A DNA stretch of 64,000 bases from Sequoia sempervirens (lineage: Eukaryota; Streptophyta; Pinopsida; Cupressales; Cupressaceae), in NCBI GenBank assembly GCA_007258455.2, contig VDFB02254869.1:124001-188000 (forward strand), in the 5' to 3' direction. How positions within the stretch are numbered: the stretch's first letter is position 1; each line of letters starts with the position of its first letter. The notes beneath the pieces were generated by a model, which did no database searches, was not told the origin of the DNA, and saw only the letters and a list, made by a program, of their open reading frames with translations. This document shows, piece by piece, positions 36,184 to 48,243 of this stretch. The position numbers were made by a program, and so were the translations under genes.

Positions 36184-38009
36184 TACAAATAGAAATCATC
36201 CTATGCTAAAATATAAAGCTTGCATAAGCTTTCTTTTGAGTGGGTAGTGAACACAGAGATAGAGCTTACAATTTGTTCTTGTAGAAGACCAAGCAAGATG
36301 ATGGCCAAGCTCTCACAGAGCTTCAACTCATAGCTCAAGCTCACCCTCATGGCAGCTAGTCAGAAGGTAAATACATAAATGAAAAAAGATGCATCAGAAA
36401 AATATATTATAGTCGTGGCCAGTGAGGCCTTTATTCTCATCAAAGAAGCAAGGGAATGAATAGAAGACAAAAAATAAAGCTTACCATGATTTGGAGGCTG
36501 AGTATGATCAGAGTTGAAGAGAAGGAAAGCTCGATTAAAATCTTGAATGGAGGCTCCAAGTCAAAACCCTAGCTCCCATGGTAGCAACTCAAGCAGAACC
36601 CTTGGTCTCAAAAGTCATCTTTGCAAATGAATGCGAAAACATAGGGAATTCTTTGAGTTTTGTTCTTTAGGGTTTTTACTTTTCCCTAAGTCAAGTTTGG
36701 GTTTTAATCACATTTATTTAAGAAATTCCTTGTTGATTAATCTCCCTTTGTGAAATTCATATACCTAGGTTGACCTTGGTGTTTTGTATAAGACTTTTAG
36801 GTCTAAGTCAAATTTAGGCTTTGGGATATTGCCTTGGTCAAAATGGAAGCTAGTACGCTTAGGTTTTTAATTGATTTTGAGAAAAATCAATTAAAATATG
36901 AATGAGAGGAAATTACTTATGCCTTACGTTAAAACCTTTATGACTTAGGTCTTGTTTCAAATTGATTTTAAAGAAATCAATTAAAATATTGATAAATGTT
37001 TTATGATTTTTTGAGAAAATCAAATATTGTAATGGAGGAATAAGTTTATAATTTTTGCAAAGATTTCCAAATCTTAATTGCAAAAAATTAATCAAATTGA
37101 GAAGATTTTAAATTTACAAGTCTTGTAAAGCAAGAATAAAACAATGCTTTATAAACAGTTTTATTTCTTTGCTATTTTTAGTAGATTGGTGATTGATTTT
37201 TCCTCTTGGTAAGATTTGAGCTTCATGGAGAGGAGATAAGGTGTTTTTTTTGCTTTTTAAGCAAAGCAAACCTATTTTTAGGTGCTTTTCAGCATGCAGA
37301 TGCAAAGGTAGGGGATTTTCCACTTTTATGCCACATTTTGGAGCATATTTTGAGGCTTTTCCTTGAGCTTTCTTCTTGAGCTCGGATTAGGGTTTTGTGA
37401 TATATCTTGAAGAAAAACTTAGTGTTTTTCTCAATCTAGATTATTGTTTCTTGCTCTGATACACATTCTGAGAGCTTGTAAACTTTTTGTACTCAGTTTC
37501 AGAATTTGGCATACTCCTTTGGTTCAATAAAAACAATATTCCTATCTCCAATTTTTGTCTCTATTTGCAATTTTAGTATGATGTCTACATTATGATTCTA
37601 TTTAAATATCCTTTTCATGTCCTATTATTGTAGATCATTGATACAAAAAGTCCATTTAATGTAGGTTGCATGTTGTGTTTAAGTCCAAACCTTCATGCAA
37701 ATCAATTATGTACTGGGTGTTCATGAGAGATTGTGAATTCATTGTTGTTTTCTAAAGATTGTTTGTGGATAGAATATCAAGTCACCATTAAGCTTTGGAA
37801 TCATATTAGATAAGTTTTACATTCCAGTCATATTTTCTATCCCTTTTCCTAGAAAATCACTTAGGATAGGATTCATCATTCAGAGAACCAACTCACTCTA
37901 GAGATGCATTCTTCGTTCAGATCACCCACATCTGAAGAAGGTTTCCATGTGTCAATAGATAGTTAATCTTTTGCAAAATTAACATGGGGTGCATATCTGA
38001 TTCATAAAA

Positions 38010-38033
38010 TTTTTTGGCACGCTCGGTGGAACC
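38010..38033 (+). promoter_or_regulatory. E2 primer binding site region
   Basis: TTTTTTGGCACGCTCGGTGG directly follows the 5' LTR and starts with the TGG expected opposite the tRNA CCA end. Similar TTTGGCACGC strings follow the LTRs of many plant Gypsy elements. I cannot name the tRNA. Confidence 0.55.
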
Positions 38034-38366
38034 TTGAAAATTAATTTTTAGGAAGAGTTTTAGTTCTTAAGCTTGCTGTTTGGTGTATGCAACAATTTTG
38101 TTTTAGCCTTTCAGAGGTTTCTTATATACCTAGTGACTCTATTTCTATTTTGCATGTAGACTTAATGCAACTTGCACATGAGAAAAGTATAAACTAGATC
38201 AAGTTTTGCACCTTTCAAATACTTGCAGTTGTCCCCACCATGAAGGAGAGGTAGAACAACAAAGAGACTATTTGAAACACCTGCGAGGTCAAAGTCAACA
38301 CCTCCCATTTTTAGCTCTTTAGACCTATCACCAGGAAATCCTATTCCTATTGCACAAGCACTGCCA
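38034..38366 (+). other. E2 leader before gag
   Basis: A 0.33 kb untranslated leader between the PBS and the first gag ATG. No gene or structured RNA is evident. Confidence 0.5.
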
Positions 38367-39480
38367 ATGGCAATGCGAAGACAACACCCATTTGCCCCTT
38401 TTAATGGAGGCAACCCATTGAATATTGCCCAGCATGATGATATCCCAGTCGTAGCCCTCGAAGGCCTACCTTACTTTACTGGAGAAGATCACACAACGTC
38501 GGTTTATCACATTCGAGACATCACCACCTTATTCTCAGTTCACAACATCACTCAGGAGAATGTAGCATTAAGGATTTTGGCTACGTCGCTAAAAGGAAAA
38601 GCGTTGCAGTGGTTCAGAGGCCTTCGGCCAAACTCAATCACAACATGGGATGAGTTGGGGGATGGATTACACCGACTGTTCGAAGATAAGTCAAATCACC
38701 TGTCCTTGTTAGAACAACTGAGCACAATTAAAAGATCGTCGCATGAGCATTTGGTGGATTTCAATTACTAATTCCAACGAACCTGGGACTGAATTCCTAC
38801 AATGGTAAAACCCACACCTCAGCATGATTTTCTATTTTTCCTAAAAGCTTTGAATAGAAAAAATTCAGTAATGATTCAGTCTATGGGTGGGAATACACTC
38901 CCAAATGCTTATGAAATCACCATTAGGGTGGAGAATTGTCTTTTTCAAGCTGGAGAAATAGCCCCTAGGCCTCGTATTCCCCTATTCCCTGAAATACATT
39001 CACCTATTCCTATTGCTTTACCCCCTTTAGTTGTTGTCCCGCCTGTACTAGCAATAGGATACCACGCTGCAACACCTGAACTTGCTGTTCCAGGCCAGTC
39101 CCAAGAGATTTAGGAGATAAAAAATATACTTAAGACCTTTGGGAATGATCTCATGAACATAAAGAAACAATTTGGCTAGGAGCATAAGCCTTATCAAGCC
39201 CCTTATCAACAAAATTAGCAAAATAGATCAGCTTTTCAAAATGATTATCTAGGCCAAAAAAGGAATTTTAATCCTAGAACTTTCCAGCCCTTTAACCCAA
39301 ATGCTGCCAGTTCATCAAAGGAACTTGTACCACAAAAAAACATTGCCCAAGATTATGATTGGTGTTATCCATGCAATCAACCCCACAACCAATCAACATG
39401 CGTGAATGGCATGAGAAATTGGGCCTTAATGGTCCAAAACAACTATGTTGGTTTGAAAATGTTACAGATCAGAATCAAGA
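38367..39480 (+). pseudogene. E2 GAG
   Basis: The frame starts at ATG 38367. Residues about 20-130 are a retrotransposon gag capsid-like domain with LKGKALQWFRGLRPNSI and LFEDKSNHLSLLEQL. A Pro-rich stretch follows, then a knuckle written CX2CX3HX4C (CYPCNQPHNQSTC), one residue shorter than the classical CX2CX4HX4C. TAG stops lie at 38769, 39111, about 39177 and about 39217. Near 39470 the frame shifts into the one leading to the protease. It would form the particle shell and bind RNA; this copy is broken. Confidence 0.8.
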
Positions 39481-40680
39481 ATAACAAGATAACCTTAAAG
39501 TTGCCTTGCTAAACTTGCAGAGTTCTGAGTTTTGTGGCGTGAATGGTCAAGGTCAACAAAATTCTCTCGTTTCAGCCAACACTAGATCAAAAAAGAGAGC
39601 CATGGATTTGGGGCAACAAGTTGGAAATTCACAGTAGTAGCCTACAAAAGACAAATAGCCTGTTTCTTCACCAAATATTAATGCTACAACACAACCTAAA
39701 GTGCAGATTTTGCAAAGAGGCCAACAAATACTTGGTAGGGAACAGTCAAAGACACAATCGCAGCCTTTGCAAAAAGGAAGTGATACTTCTATTGCTAAAA
39801 GTCAGCAAAAAGTGAGCCCTATTTCTTTCAATGTTGTTGCACATCTTAACAAAGCCACTGTTAGCATGTTAGTTTTGGATGCCTTGCACATCCTGGATCA
39901 AAAAAGCTTGCTGCAAGAAGCCCTGGCTAAACTCTTTGTTTCTGATTATGCTAATCAAGGAAGTGCTAAAGTTGTGCTTGCGAATAGCTCAAAAAATAAG
40001 AGTGAACCAAGAACTCAAGAGGTAAAGCCCCCTCCATTTTACTTGAGTTTGATTATTGGCGATAAAATAGTACACAATTGTATGATCGATTTTGGTGCAA
40101 GTAGCTCAGTTATGCCTAAGATTCTAGCTAACAAACTGGGTCTTGTTTATGAGCCCATTGCCCAGAAAGGGGTAGTCTAGTTAGATGGGGCTGCTGTTAA
40201 AATTGTTGGTATAGTCAAAGGCTTGGCCCTTACCTTGCATGCATGCCCAAATTTTTCTATTCCCTAAGATATTCATGTTATTGATCTACCACCTCACTTT
40301 GCAATTTGTCTTTCGAGAGATTTTACAGCCAAGCTGGGTGGGTTTTTGTCCTCTAATTGGTCTCATATGTTCTTTAGAACAAGGTATGGTACGAAAGTAA
40401 CCATAAAGTCTGAGCCTCTAGCCAAAGACCATATTAGGCCATATGTTCCAAATCCTATAAACGCTAACCTCTACATCACCCCTATACTAGAGGAGCAAAC
40501 CATGACCTCAGACTGCAACACTCCTATAGAAAATGTGAATCTAAATGAATGGGTAGCCGAAGATCATGAGCTTGACCCTTTCCAACACACATATGAGATA
40601 GGATTAGTAGTTTATATGATTCGAGAACCTGACATTGTTATGCCTAATTTGTTCAAAAAGGAAGATCAACCTGCATAGGT
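39481..40680 (+). pseudogene. E2 protease and linker
   Basis: From 39701 the frame is continuous all the way to 42877. After a Gln/Ser-rich gag tail comes the aspartic protease: YLSLIIGDKIVHNCMIDFGA and SSSVMPKILANKLGL. The active site reads DFG instead of D(S/T)G; a single C-to-T change explains it and would kill the enzyme. Stops occur at 40178 (TAG), about 40264 (TAA) and 40676 (TAG). The acidic linker 40381-40680 has no known domain and leads directly into the second RNase H. Confidence 0.8.
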
Positions 40681-41113
40681 AGAAAATGAGCTTTGGAAGC
40701 TTTATTTTGATGGTTCAAGGAGCAGTGTAGGTGTTGGTGGTGGAGCCATTTTGATTTCACCAGATGAAAACAAGTATTATTCAGCTTTCAAGTTTTCTTT
40801 TAGCTGTTCAAATAATACAGTTGAATATGAAGCACTGGTGCATGGCCTAGAGTGGGCCCGAAAGAGAGGTATTAAATGCTTATGTGTTTATGGTGATTCA
40901 TAATTAATTGTGAACCAAGTAAGGAATCTGAATGCTGCAAAGAATGACTTGCTTAAGAAATATAAGCATTGTGTATGGGATTTAATAGAATATTTTGATT
41001 CTTTTAATATTATTTTAGTTCCTAGAAATGAAAATAAGCATGTGGATAGGCTCGCTACCGTAGGATCCCAATTTGATATTCTGAATGAGATTCATAAGGT
41101 AGAGGCATGTTAG
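40681..41113 (+). pseudogene. E2 second RNase H (aRH-type), upstream of RT
   Basis: About 140 residues with all four acidic positions in order: LYFDGS at 40700-40717 (Asp), VEYEAL (Glu), VYGDS (Asp) and NKHVDRLA (Asp). The pattern is the aRH type, close in form to the E1 domain at 13434-13970, not the Gypsy gRH. It sits between protease and RT in the same reading frame as both, so it is part of the original polyprotein and not a later insertion. One TAA after GDS (about 40901) and TAG 41111 interrupt it; both fall where Gln is expected or plausible. It would supply RNase H activity in place of the degenerate gRH. Placement before RT differs from E1. Confidence 0.8.
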
Positions 41114-42241
41114 TATGTAAAAATTGTAGTTAAACCTTTTGTACCTGACAATAATGTGAGTAGGAAAGTTTTTGACAGCGATGAGAAAATTGTAAACTTC
41201 TTGATTGTTGAAGCTGAGTTTGCAGATGGAAACCAACAAAAGTGGCAGTAGCAATATGATGACTAGATTGTGCAATTAAAGACAAACAAGCTGTCAAAAG
41301 GGCTGGTAACCTTGGAATCCATTTTCAACTCAGATGACTGGATACGAAAAGATAAGTGCAACATGATTGTCAAGGAAGAACATTATGAGGCAATTGAGAT
41401 TTTCAAAGGTAAACTTCTCAAATTGGGAAAGGTATGTACTAAAGAAGAAGAACAAGCATTTATTCTATTATGTCAAGAATTTAGTGATGTTTTTGCTTGG
41501 GAGTACAAGGATTTAAAAGGTTTTGATCCAAAACTATCCCAACATACTATCGAATTAGATCCTAGAGAAAAACCAGTAAGGCAAAAACAAAGACCTCTTA
41601 ATCCCAAGTTAGAGCACCTTATGAAGGCTAAACTGAATAAATTAATTGAGAGTGGCATTATTTTTCCTATCAAGCACACTTCTTGGGTGTCTAACTTAGT
41701 TCCAGTTAGGAAGAAAAGTGGGGAAATCAGATTGTGTGTCGATTTCAAAGATTTGAATAAAGTGTCTCTAAAAGATCACTATCCACTCCCTTCCATGGAG
41801 CGAATTTTGCAAGTAGTTTATGGTTTTGACAGATTTTCTTTGTTGGATGGGTATTTAGGTTATAACCAGATTCTGGTAAAGCAAGAGGACCAGTTTAAAA
41901 CAACATTTACAACTAAATGGGGCACAACGGCCTACAAAAAGATGCCTTTCAGCTTATCTAATGCTGGAGCAACATTCCAACGAGCAATGGACATGGCCTT
42001 TCATGGTCACATGAACAAATTTGTCCTAGTATATTTAGATGATATCACTATTTTTTCAAAGAATGCTAATGAACATTTTGAGCATTTAAAACAATTTTTT
42101 TAGAGATGCAAGGAGTTTGGAGTGTCTCTTAATCCTTGAAAGAAGAGTATTTTTTCTGTCCATGAGGTAAGGTTCCTTAGACACATAGTATCAAAGCAAG
42201 GTATTTCTATAGACCCTGAATGAGTCTCTGCTATTCTTGAG
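41114..42241 (+). pseudogene. E2 reverse transcriptase
   Basis: Gypsy RT in the frame shared with PRO, aRH and gRH. After a linker with TAG at 41249 and 41264, the RT shows WVSNLVPVRKKSGEIR, CVDFKDLNKVSLKDHYPLP, FSLLDGYLGYNQI, PFSLSNAGATFQRAMD and VYLDDITIFS, so the YLDD active site is intact. The RT body 41270-42100 is open. TAG 42101, TGA 42137 and TGA about 42221 break the thumb/connection. The last two fit CGA to TGA. It copies element RNA into DNA in the particle; the stops prevent a full polyprotein. Confidence 0.88.
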
Positions 42242-42807
42242 TTGCCACTGCCAGCCCACAAGAAAGGCTTATGGAGCTTTCTTGGGTGGATTAACTTCGT
42301 AAGAAGATTCATGCCAAATATTGCAACTTTGCTGCAACCCCTCACTGCTACGCTTAAAAAGAATATGCCTTTTAGCTGGACCAAGAAGGGTAAGAGAAGT
42401 TTTGAGCAAAGAAAAGAGGCTCTTGCAGCTGCCCCTACCCTCATTAATCCAAATTATGACAGAGACTTCATTCTTTATACATTTGGAGGAGTTGATACTA
42501 CTTTTGTCATGCTTTTCCAGCAAAATGATGAAGGTTTGGAGCAGCCTGTAGCGTTTTTCAGCCAAGTATTGCATGATTATGAGGTGAACTATTCTTTTGT
42601 TGAGAAACATGTTTTTTCTATTGTAAGAAGCCTCAAAAAGTTTAGGCATATGTTTTCCAACAATAGGATTCAGTTATTATTTGCTCATTCAACTGTTAAA
42701 GATTTCTTACTTAATAGAGATATCAATGATAAACGTGTTGGTTGGATAACTAAAGTTATGGAATTTGATATTGATATTAAAGTAACTAAGCTTGTTAGAG
42801 GAAATGT
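42242..42807 (+). pseudogene. E2 first RNase H (gRH), degenerate
   Basis: It follows RT in frame: FSWTKKGKRSFEQ, PVAFFSQVLHDYEVNYSFVEK and LKKFRHMF mark a Gypsy RNase H. The first catalytic position reads YTFGGVD where YTDAS-type sequence is usual, so the nuclease site is lost and the domain may only have been a tether. About 190 open codons. Near 42806 the frame changes into the integrase frame. Confidence 0.75.
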
Positions 42808-43799
42808 TTGTGTGAACAACTCACAAAAAATGAGGACAATAGCTCAAAAGAGGCTGAAAATGTTGATAAAGTACTAAACAATGATGATACAGTTGTTGTT
42901 CCAGTTCCTACTGCTACTTGGGTACATCAGATGATACATTATTTACAGAATGGTGTGTGTCCTGAAGGTTTGGACAAAGCAAAGAGAAGGTATTATAGAT
43001 TACAAGCCATTCCTTATGTTGTTATTGATGGTATTCTTTATAAGATATATTTTCAAGGAGTTTTGTTAAGATGTATTGAGCTTGATCAAGTTGACAAGCT
43101 ACTAGCAGAATTTCATGATGGGCCTTCAGGAGGCCATTTTGTTGCAAGAACAACAACCCTAAAAATCACACAAGCTAGTTATTATTGGCTGGATATGTTT
43201 AAAGATGCCATTGCTTGGGACCGAAAATGCAAGAAATGTGCTTTATTTGTTGGTAAGCAGAGGCTGGCAGCCCTACCTTTACATCCCATTTAGGTGGAAC
43301 AACCCTTTTCCAAATGGGGTTTAGAATTCATCGGACCCATCAACCCGCCTTCAAGTGTGGGTCATAAGTGGATTCTTACGGCGATAGACTACTTCACTAA
43401 GTGGACCGAGGCAGTTGCTTTAAAAGCAAATAGAACTTTTATTGCCAATTTCTATCAGGGCTTTGGTGTCAAGATTTGGTATCCCGATTCAATAATCTTT
43501 TGACAATGGTTTTAGATTTTATTAGTTAATAATTTCGACTAGTCGATTAAGAATAACATTTATCACGAATACATCTCCTAATTATTATCCGGCCAAAAGG
43601 TAATGATGAGCGAGAATCTACAAATAGCCAGAATCACGATCAAAATCATCAAAAGAAAATTGTTTGACAAACCAGCGGGCATGGCATGAAAAGCTAAAAT
43701 TATCCCTTTGGGCTGATAGAATAACTCCTAAAAGAGCCATTGGTTGTTCTCCTTTTGTTTTGACTTATGGAAGGGAGGCTAAGTTGCATGTTTCTATCG
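42808..43799 (+). pseudogene. E2 integrase N-terminus and core
   Basis: The open frame 42808-43293 carries the zinc-binding module (FHDGPSGGHF, CKKC). After a stop at 43291 (TAG for expected Gln) the core begins: PFSKWGLEFIGPI, then IDYFTKWTEAV. The first core acid is Glu where Asp is usual, in both arms. From about 43425 to 43690 the frame is destroyed by scattered substitutions and indels that differ from those in the left arm; the SDN and Glu motifs cannot be read. A clean stretch (RITPKRAIGCSPFVLTYGRE in part) resumes just before the LINE. Confidence 0.8.
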
Positions 43800-43938
43800 A
43801 ATTTCCAACTTTAAAATAAAAAGGGGGTAAAAACTTTATTGAAAATCAGAAAGCAACATTACAAAGGAAGAAAAGGACCAAGGTCCCAAGGAAAAACAAG
43901 AGCAACGAACCAAACAAAGCAAAAAACAACCAACACCA

Positions 43939-46900
43939 TTATCTGTCGCCATTCCCAGCCCTATCCTCAACAAGAATATTCATTAAATCAAGACGGAGCT
44001 CCTGAGGAATCAACTCCCACTCCTCAATTCTCCATCCCTCATCCTGCTCAGAAGCCCATTTCGCCAAACAATCAGCTGCCCTATTCCACTCCCTTGGAAT
44101 ATGGACAAAAGTCACCATTTCCATCAAAGAACTAACCTGCAAAATTTGTTGCACAACCCCAGCCAACTGCCAACTGACATCAGCCACTTTCTGCTCAATA
44201 AGCAAATTGATCAAAATCTGGGAATCATATTCACAAACAATCCTTCTCCACCCCAAAGCATGAGCCCTCTCAAGAGCGGCAATAATAGCCAGCCCTTCCA
44301 CTAGGTTGATGGTCTGAATCCCTTCATAAATCGAAAAGAGGAAAATCACAGAGCCCGAAGAATCTCTACCAATCCCCCCAATACTAGCCGGTCCCGGATT
44401 GCCTCTTGAAGATCCATCAGTATTGATCTTCAAAACACCGTCAGGGGGAAGTTACCATTTGCCATCCCTATCAATTTTTTGCTTCTCACGACGTCCTCTC
44501 TTAGCCCTATTCAAAGCCAAGGATGACCCTTGAATCCCCAATCTCTCCACCAACTCTGTATCCCTTTTCACCAAAGGGAAATCCACTTCACACCTAGCTT
44601 CCACGGTTTCTTGAACCATGCCCAATAATCTCTGCCAAATTTGTTGCACCAGCCTCTGTTCCCCACGAAATATCCTTCAATTGCGTTCCAGCCAGATCTG
44701 CCACAATAAGAAGATAGGCCCTATAAACCACACCTCCTGCAAAAAAGAGGCCACAGAAGGGGGCCGACCCATCCCCTGCCAAAACTCAATCAAGGAGGAA
44801 GCATGAACACAAGGAGTTGTCCAAACACCCCACCAAAAATGCCAAAGCTGGAGGGCGAAAGAGAAACAAAAAAAGAGATGGGTAGAGTCCTCCTCATTAG
44901 CCCCACACATAACACAAATAGAAGGGCCGTGGAAACCTCTCTTCCGAATGTTATCCCAAGTCAAACACTTATTCCAGGCCAACATCCAAACAAAACAATT
45001 ACATTTTGGCCAAGAAAGCTTATTCCAGACCTTCTTCCACCACTGAATTTCAGGCCCAACCAACCTATGAGACAATAACCTACTATAACCAGAGGCTACA
45101 GTGTAGGTCCCCATAGGATTGGGGGACCAGGCAAGCACATCATCATCATGGAGAGAGCTACATCTTCGGCTGGAGAGGATACTTTGCAGCACAACACAAT
45201 CCTCCTGCAAACCAACATCTGGCCACTCATCTGGGGTCTTCCATTTGGCCATCTCCAACTGACCACAGGGGAAAAAGGACTTAAAATCACTCACCCGCGA
45301 CCAACCAGCCTCAAGAAATCTCAGGCAAAGATTCAACAGGTTGGGAAACTGAGAAGTGATGGGAGGAAAACCATCGCAAGAATCATACCAAAATTGGACC
45401 TCTGTCCCCTTCTTGCAGATCCAAAATAATCCTTCCTTAATAAGCATAGCCCCTTTCTTGAGGGTGCCCCATATCACAGAGCCCTTCCCCACAAGGGGGT
45501 ACCTCGAAATATTGGGATGAGGGATCCCCGGGAGATACTTCTGAGAGAGAACCTTGGCCCAACTCTTATCCTACTCATTACACCACCGCCAATACAGTTT
45601 AGCAGCCAAAGCCTCCCCAGTCAAAGTCGACTGCCTCAAGCCAAGTCCACCAGATTGTTTCGGACTACAAACCACCTCCCATCTAACCAAAATCCATTTG
45701 GAGGACTCCAAGCAACCAACCCATAAAAACTATCGCGCCACAGAATCAAGGTCCTTAAGAAAGCCCATAGGGGCAACCTGGAGCATGCATCTATAAATGG
45801 GTAGAGCCTGCACCACTGAATTAATCAACTGGACACGGCCAGCAAAGGATAGCCATCGATGAGTCGAGTGGTTAACTTTCACTCAAAATTTATCCAAAAT
45901 AATATGCCAAGACTCCCTAGGAAGTCTACTCACCGAGATGGGAATGCCAAGGTAAGTCAAAGGGAGAGTCCCGATCTAAAATCTCAAAGTGTGGGCAATC
46001 CTTTGCTAGATGGGGCCCGGAGTGTTGAAGAAGAAAATGGAAGATTTTCCCTCATTAATCTGCTGACCGGAGGCAACCAGGTAAGCATCCAAGACTCTTC
46101 GTAAATGAGAGGCCTCACGCATTGTAGCCACCCCCATCAAAGCAGTATCATCCACAAATTGTAAGTGAGTCTGCGGAGGTAAGGTGCCACCCCACCTCCA
46201 CCCTTGAATGAGACCAGACTCCACACTCCATTTAATCCATCTCCCCAAACCTTCAGCCAAAAGAATAAACAAGTAAGGGGAAAGAGGATCACCCTAAAGA
46301 AGCCCCCTAGACGCACCAAATAGCTCAGAATGGCTCCCATTGATAAGCACTGAGAAAGAGACTGAAGTAACACAACTCAAAACCCATTGAATCTAATCTT
46401 CAGCAAAACCAAAAGCACCAAGAACCCGCCTAAGGAAGGACCACCTAACTCTGTCATAAGCCTTTGCCATGTCCAGTTTGATAAACATCGCTTTTTCTTT
46501 AGAGCTGGCCATAGAATGGATGACCTCAGTTGCAATAACAATCCCATCCAGAATTTACCTACCAGCTACAAAACCACTTTGTTCTTCGGAGATCAGTTCC
46601 TCAAGCCCCTTCTTCAACCTGTCAACAATAAGTTTAGATATAATTTTATAGATTACATTGCATAAAGAAATGGGCCGAAATTGGCTTAACCTATCAGCCC
46701 CCTCACTCTTGGGAATAAGAGCAAGAAAAGTAGCATTTAGAGCCCTTAACATCTACTTATTGAGTTGAGATTCATGAACCACAGCTAGGAGGTCAAGTTT
46801 GATGATATCCCAGAATTCTTGAAAAAACTCAATAGGGAAGCCATCAGGACTAGGCGCCTTCCCTTTCTTCATATTAAAAACAATCCCTTCAAGCTCTTCA

Positions 46901-48243
46901 AGCGAGATATCACTCAAGAGTTGTCTATTCAACTCTCCAGACACGAGAGAGGGGATACAAGAAAGAATTTGCGCTTCCTCAAGAGACCCCCCTTGCGAGT
47001 CCTCCCTAAAAAGAGATTCAAAGTACTGCACTGCCTCCCTTGAGATTTCCGGGAAGGAGGAGAGATGATCTCCCCTGTCATTCACCAGACCAGAGATAGA
47101 ATTGCCATGGCGCCTGACTTTCACAGAATTGAAGAAGAAAGTTGTATTTTTATCTCCTTCTTGAAGCCACTCAATACGAGCCTTCTGTTTCCAATACATT
47201 TCCTCTCGCAGTTCCCATTCTTCCAGCGTTTTCACAGCCCGAGCCTCGTCCTGAAGCAACTCAGCCGTGACCCCATCCTCCCTTAACCTCCTTGTGATAC
47301 CATCCAAATCAGCCTGAGCTGACGCCTTTGCATGGAAGACATTCCCAAAATACTGACGATTCCACCGTTTGAGCTCAAATTTAACATATTGAAGTTGTTT
47401 AGCAAAAGCATACATTGCAGTACCATAGGCTAGTCTACCTTTTTTCCACCAATCAAACACCAAGTCATTCAAAGAGGGGTCCCGCAACCACATGAGTTGG
47501 AACTTAAAAGAGGGCATATGAGGCACACGAGTTGACTCAGTAGCAAGCTTAATAGGCCAATGGTTCGATCCTCTCCAATCCAAGATCTCAGAACAAGATG
47601 ACCACATCCCTCCAACCTAGTAACAAGAGACCAAAAACTGATCTAATCTTTCTGCAATACAAAACTCACCAACCCGACAATTGTTCCAAGTGAACTGACC
47701 ATTGTTGGGTTTGATATCAACAAGATTCAAGGCATTGATATTGTCTCGAAGCAGCAGTGTAGAGGGCTCCAACCTTCCAGTGCCACCACGCTTCTCAGCC
47801 AACTCACAAATAGCATTGAAGTCTCCAGCCAAAATCCATGGATGGAAAGGCAACATGCTACGAATCAGCCTGATATGGGACCACAAACCTTGTTTACCCT
47901 GAAAGTCCGTAGGAGCATAAATATTAGAAAATAAAATGACTTCCCCTGATTCAAAACTAGAAGCAATCATAGACATAGAGGATTTAGAAGAAATCCACCA
48001 AAGAGGCTGGATTCTTCGAGGATTCCAAAAACATGCCAGACCCCCCGAAGCTCCATGAGCTCCAATGCACTGGCACTCCCCGCTCCTCCACAACTTAGGT
48101 GCCAAACTTTGCATATTCTCAACAGATAACTTAGTTTCTTGCAAAAAAACGACATCAGGACCTTGCCTTCTAACTAACTCATGAACCGCTTTTTGTCTAG
48201 GGCCGCTGTTCAAGCCCCGTACATTCCATGACAGAACAATCAT
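43939..48243 (-). pseudogene. LINE ORF2, right copy
   Basis: All 1,434 codons stay in one frame; the T-run that is short in the left copy has seven T here and reads FLQETK. The domains are as in the left copy. It has about a dozen in-frame stops. Three are shared with the left copy (near 46555, 44677 and 44452). The others are private: TAG 47617 and one near 46395 (both Trp to stop), TAG 46753, and more near 46290, 46010, 45975, 45885, 45735 and 45570. The private ones fit C-to-T change on one or other strand. The endonuclease is better kept than in the left copy and the RT worse. Confidence 0.88.

Larger units (their letters stand above)
33804..38009 (+). repeat. E2 5' LTR
   Basis: A 4,206 bp LTR that starts TGCTACCAATTTTCAC after ATTAC and ends ...GATTCATAAAA before the PBS region. 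The tips are mutated from the TGTTA...TAACA seen in the left-arm copy. It carries a TATA-like site (36176-36183), an AATAAA at 37526-37531 and the short-palindrome array at 35490-35805. The open frames inside are not genes. Confidence 0.85.
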
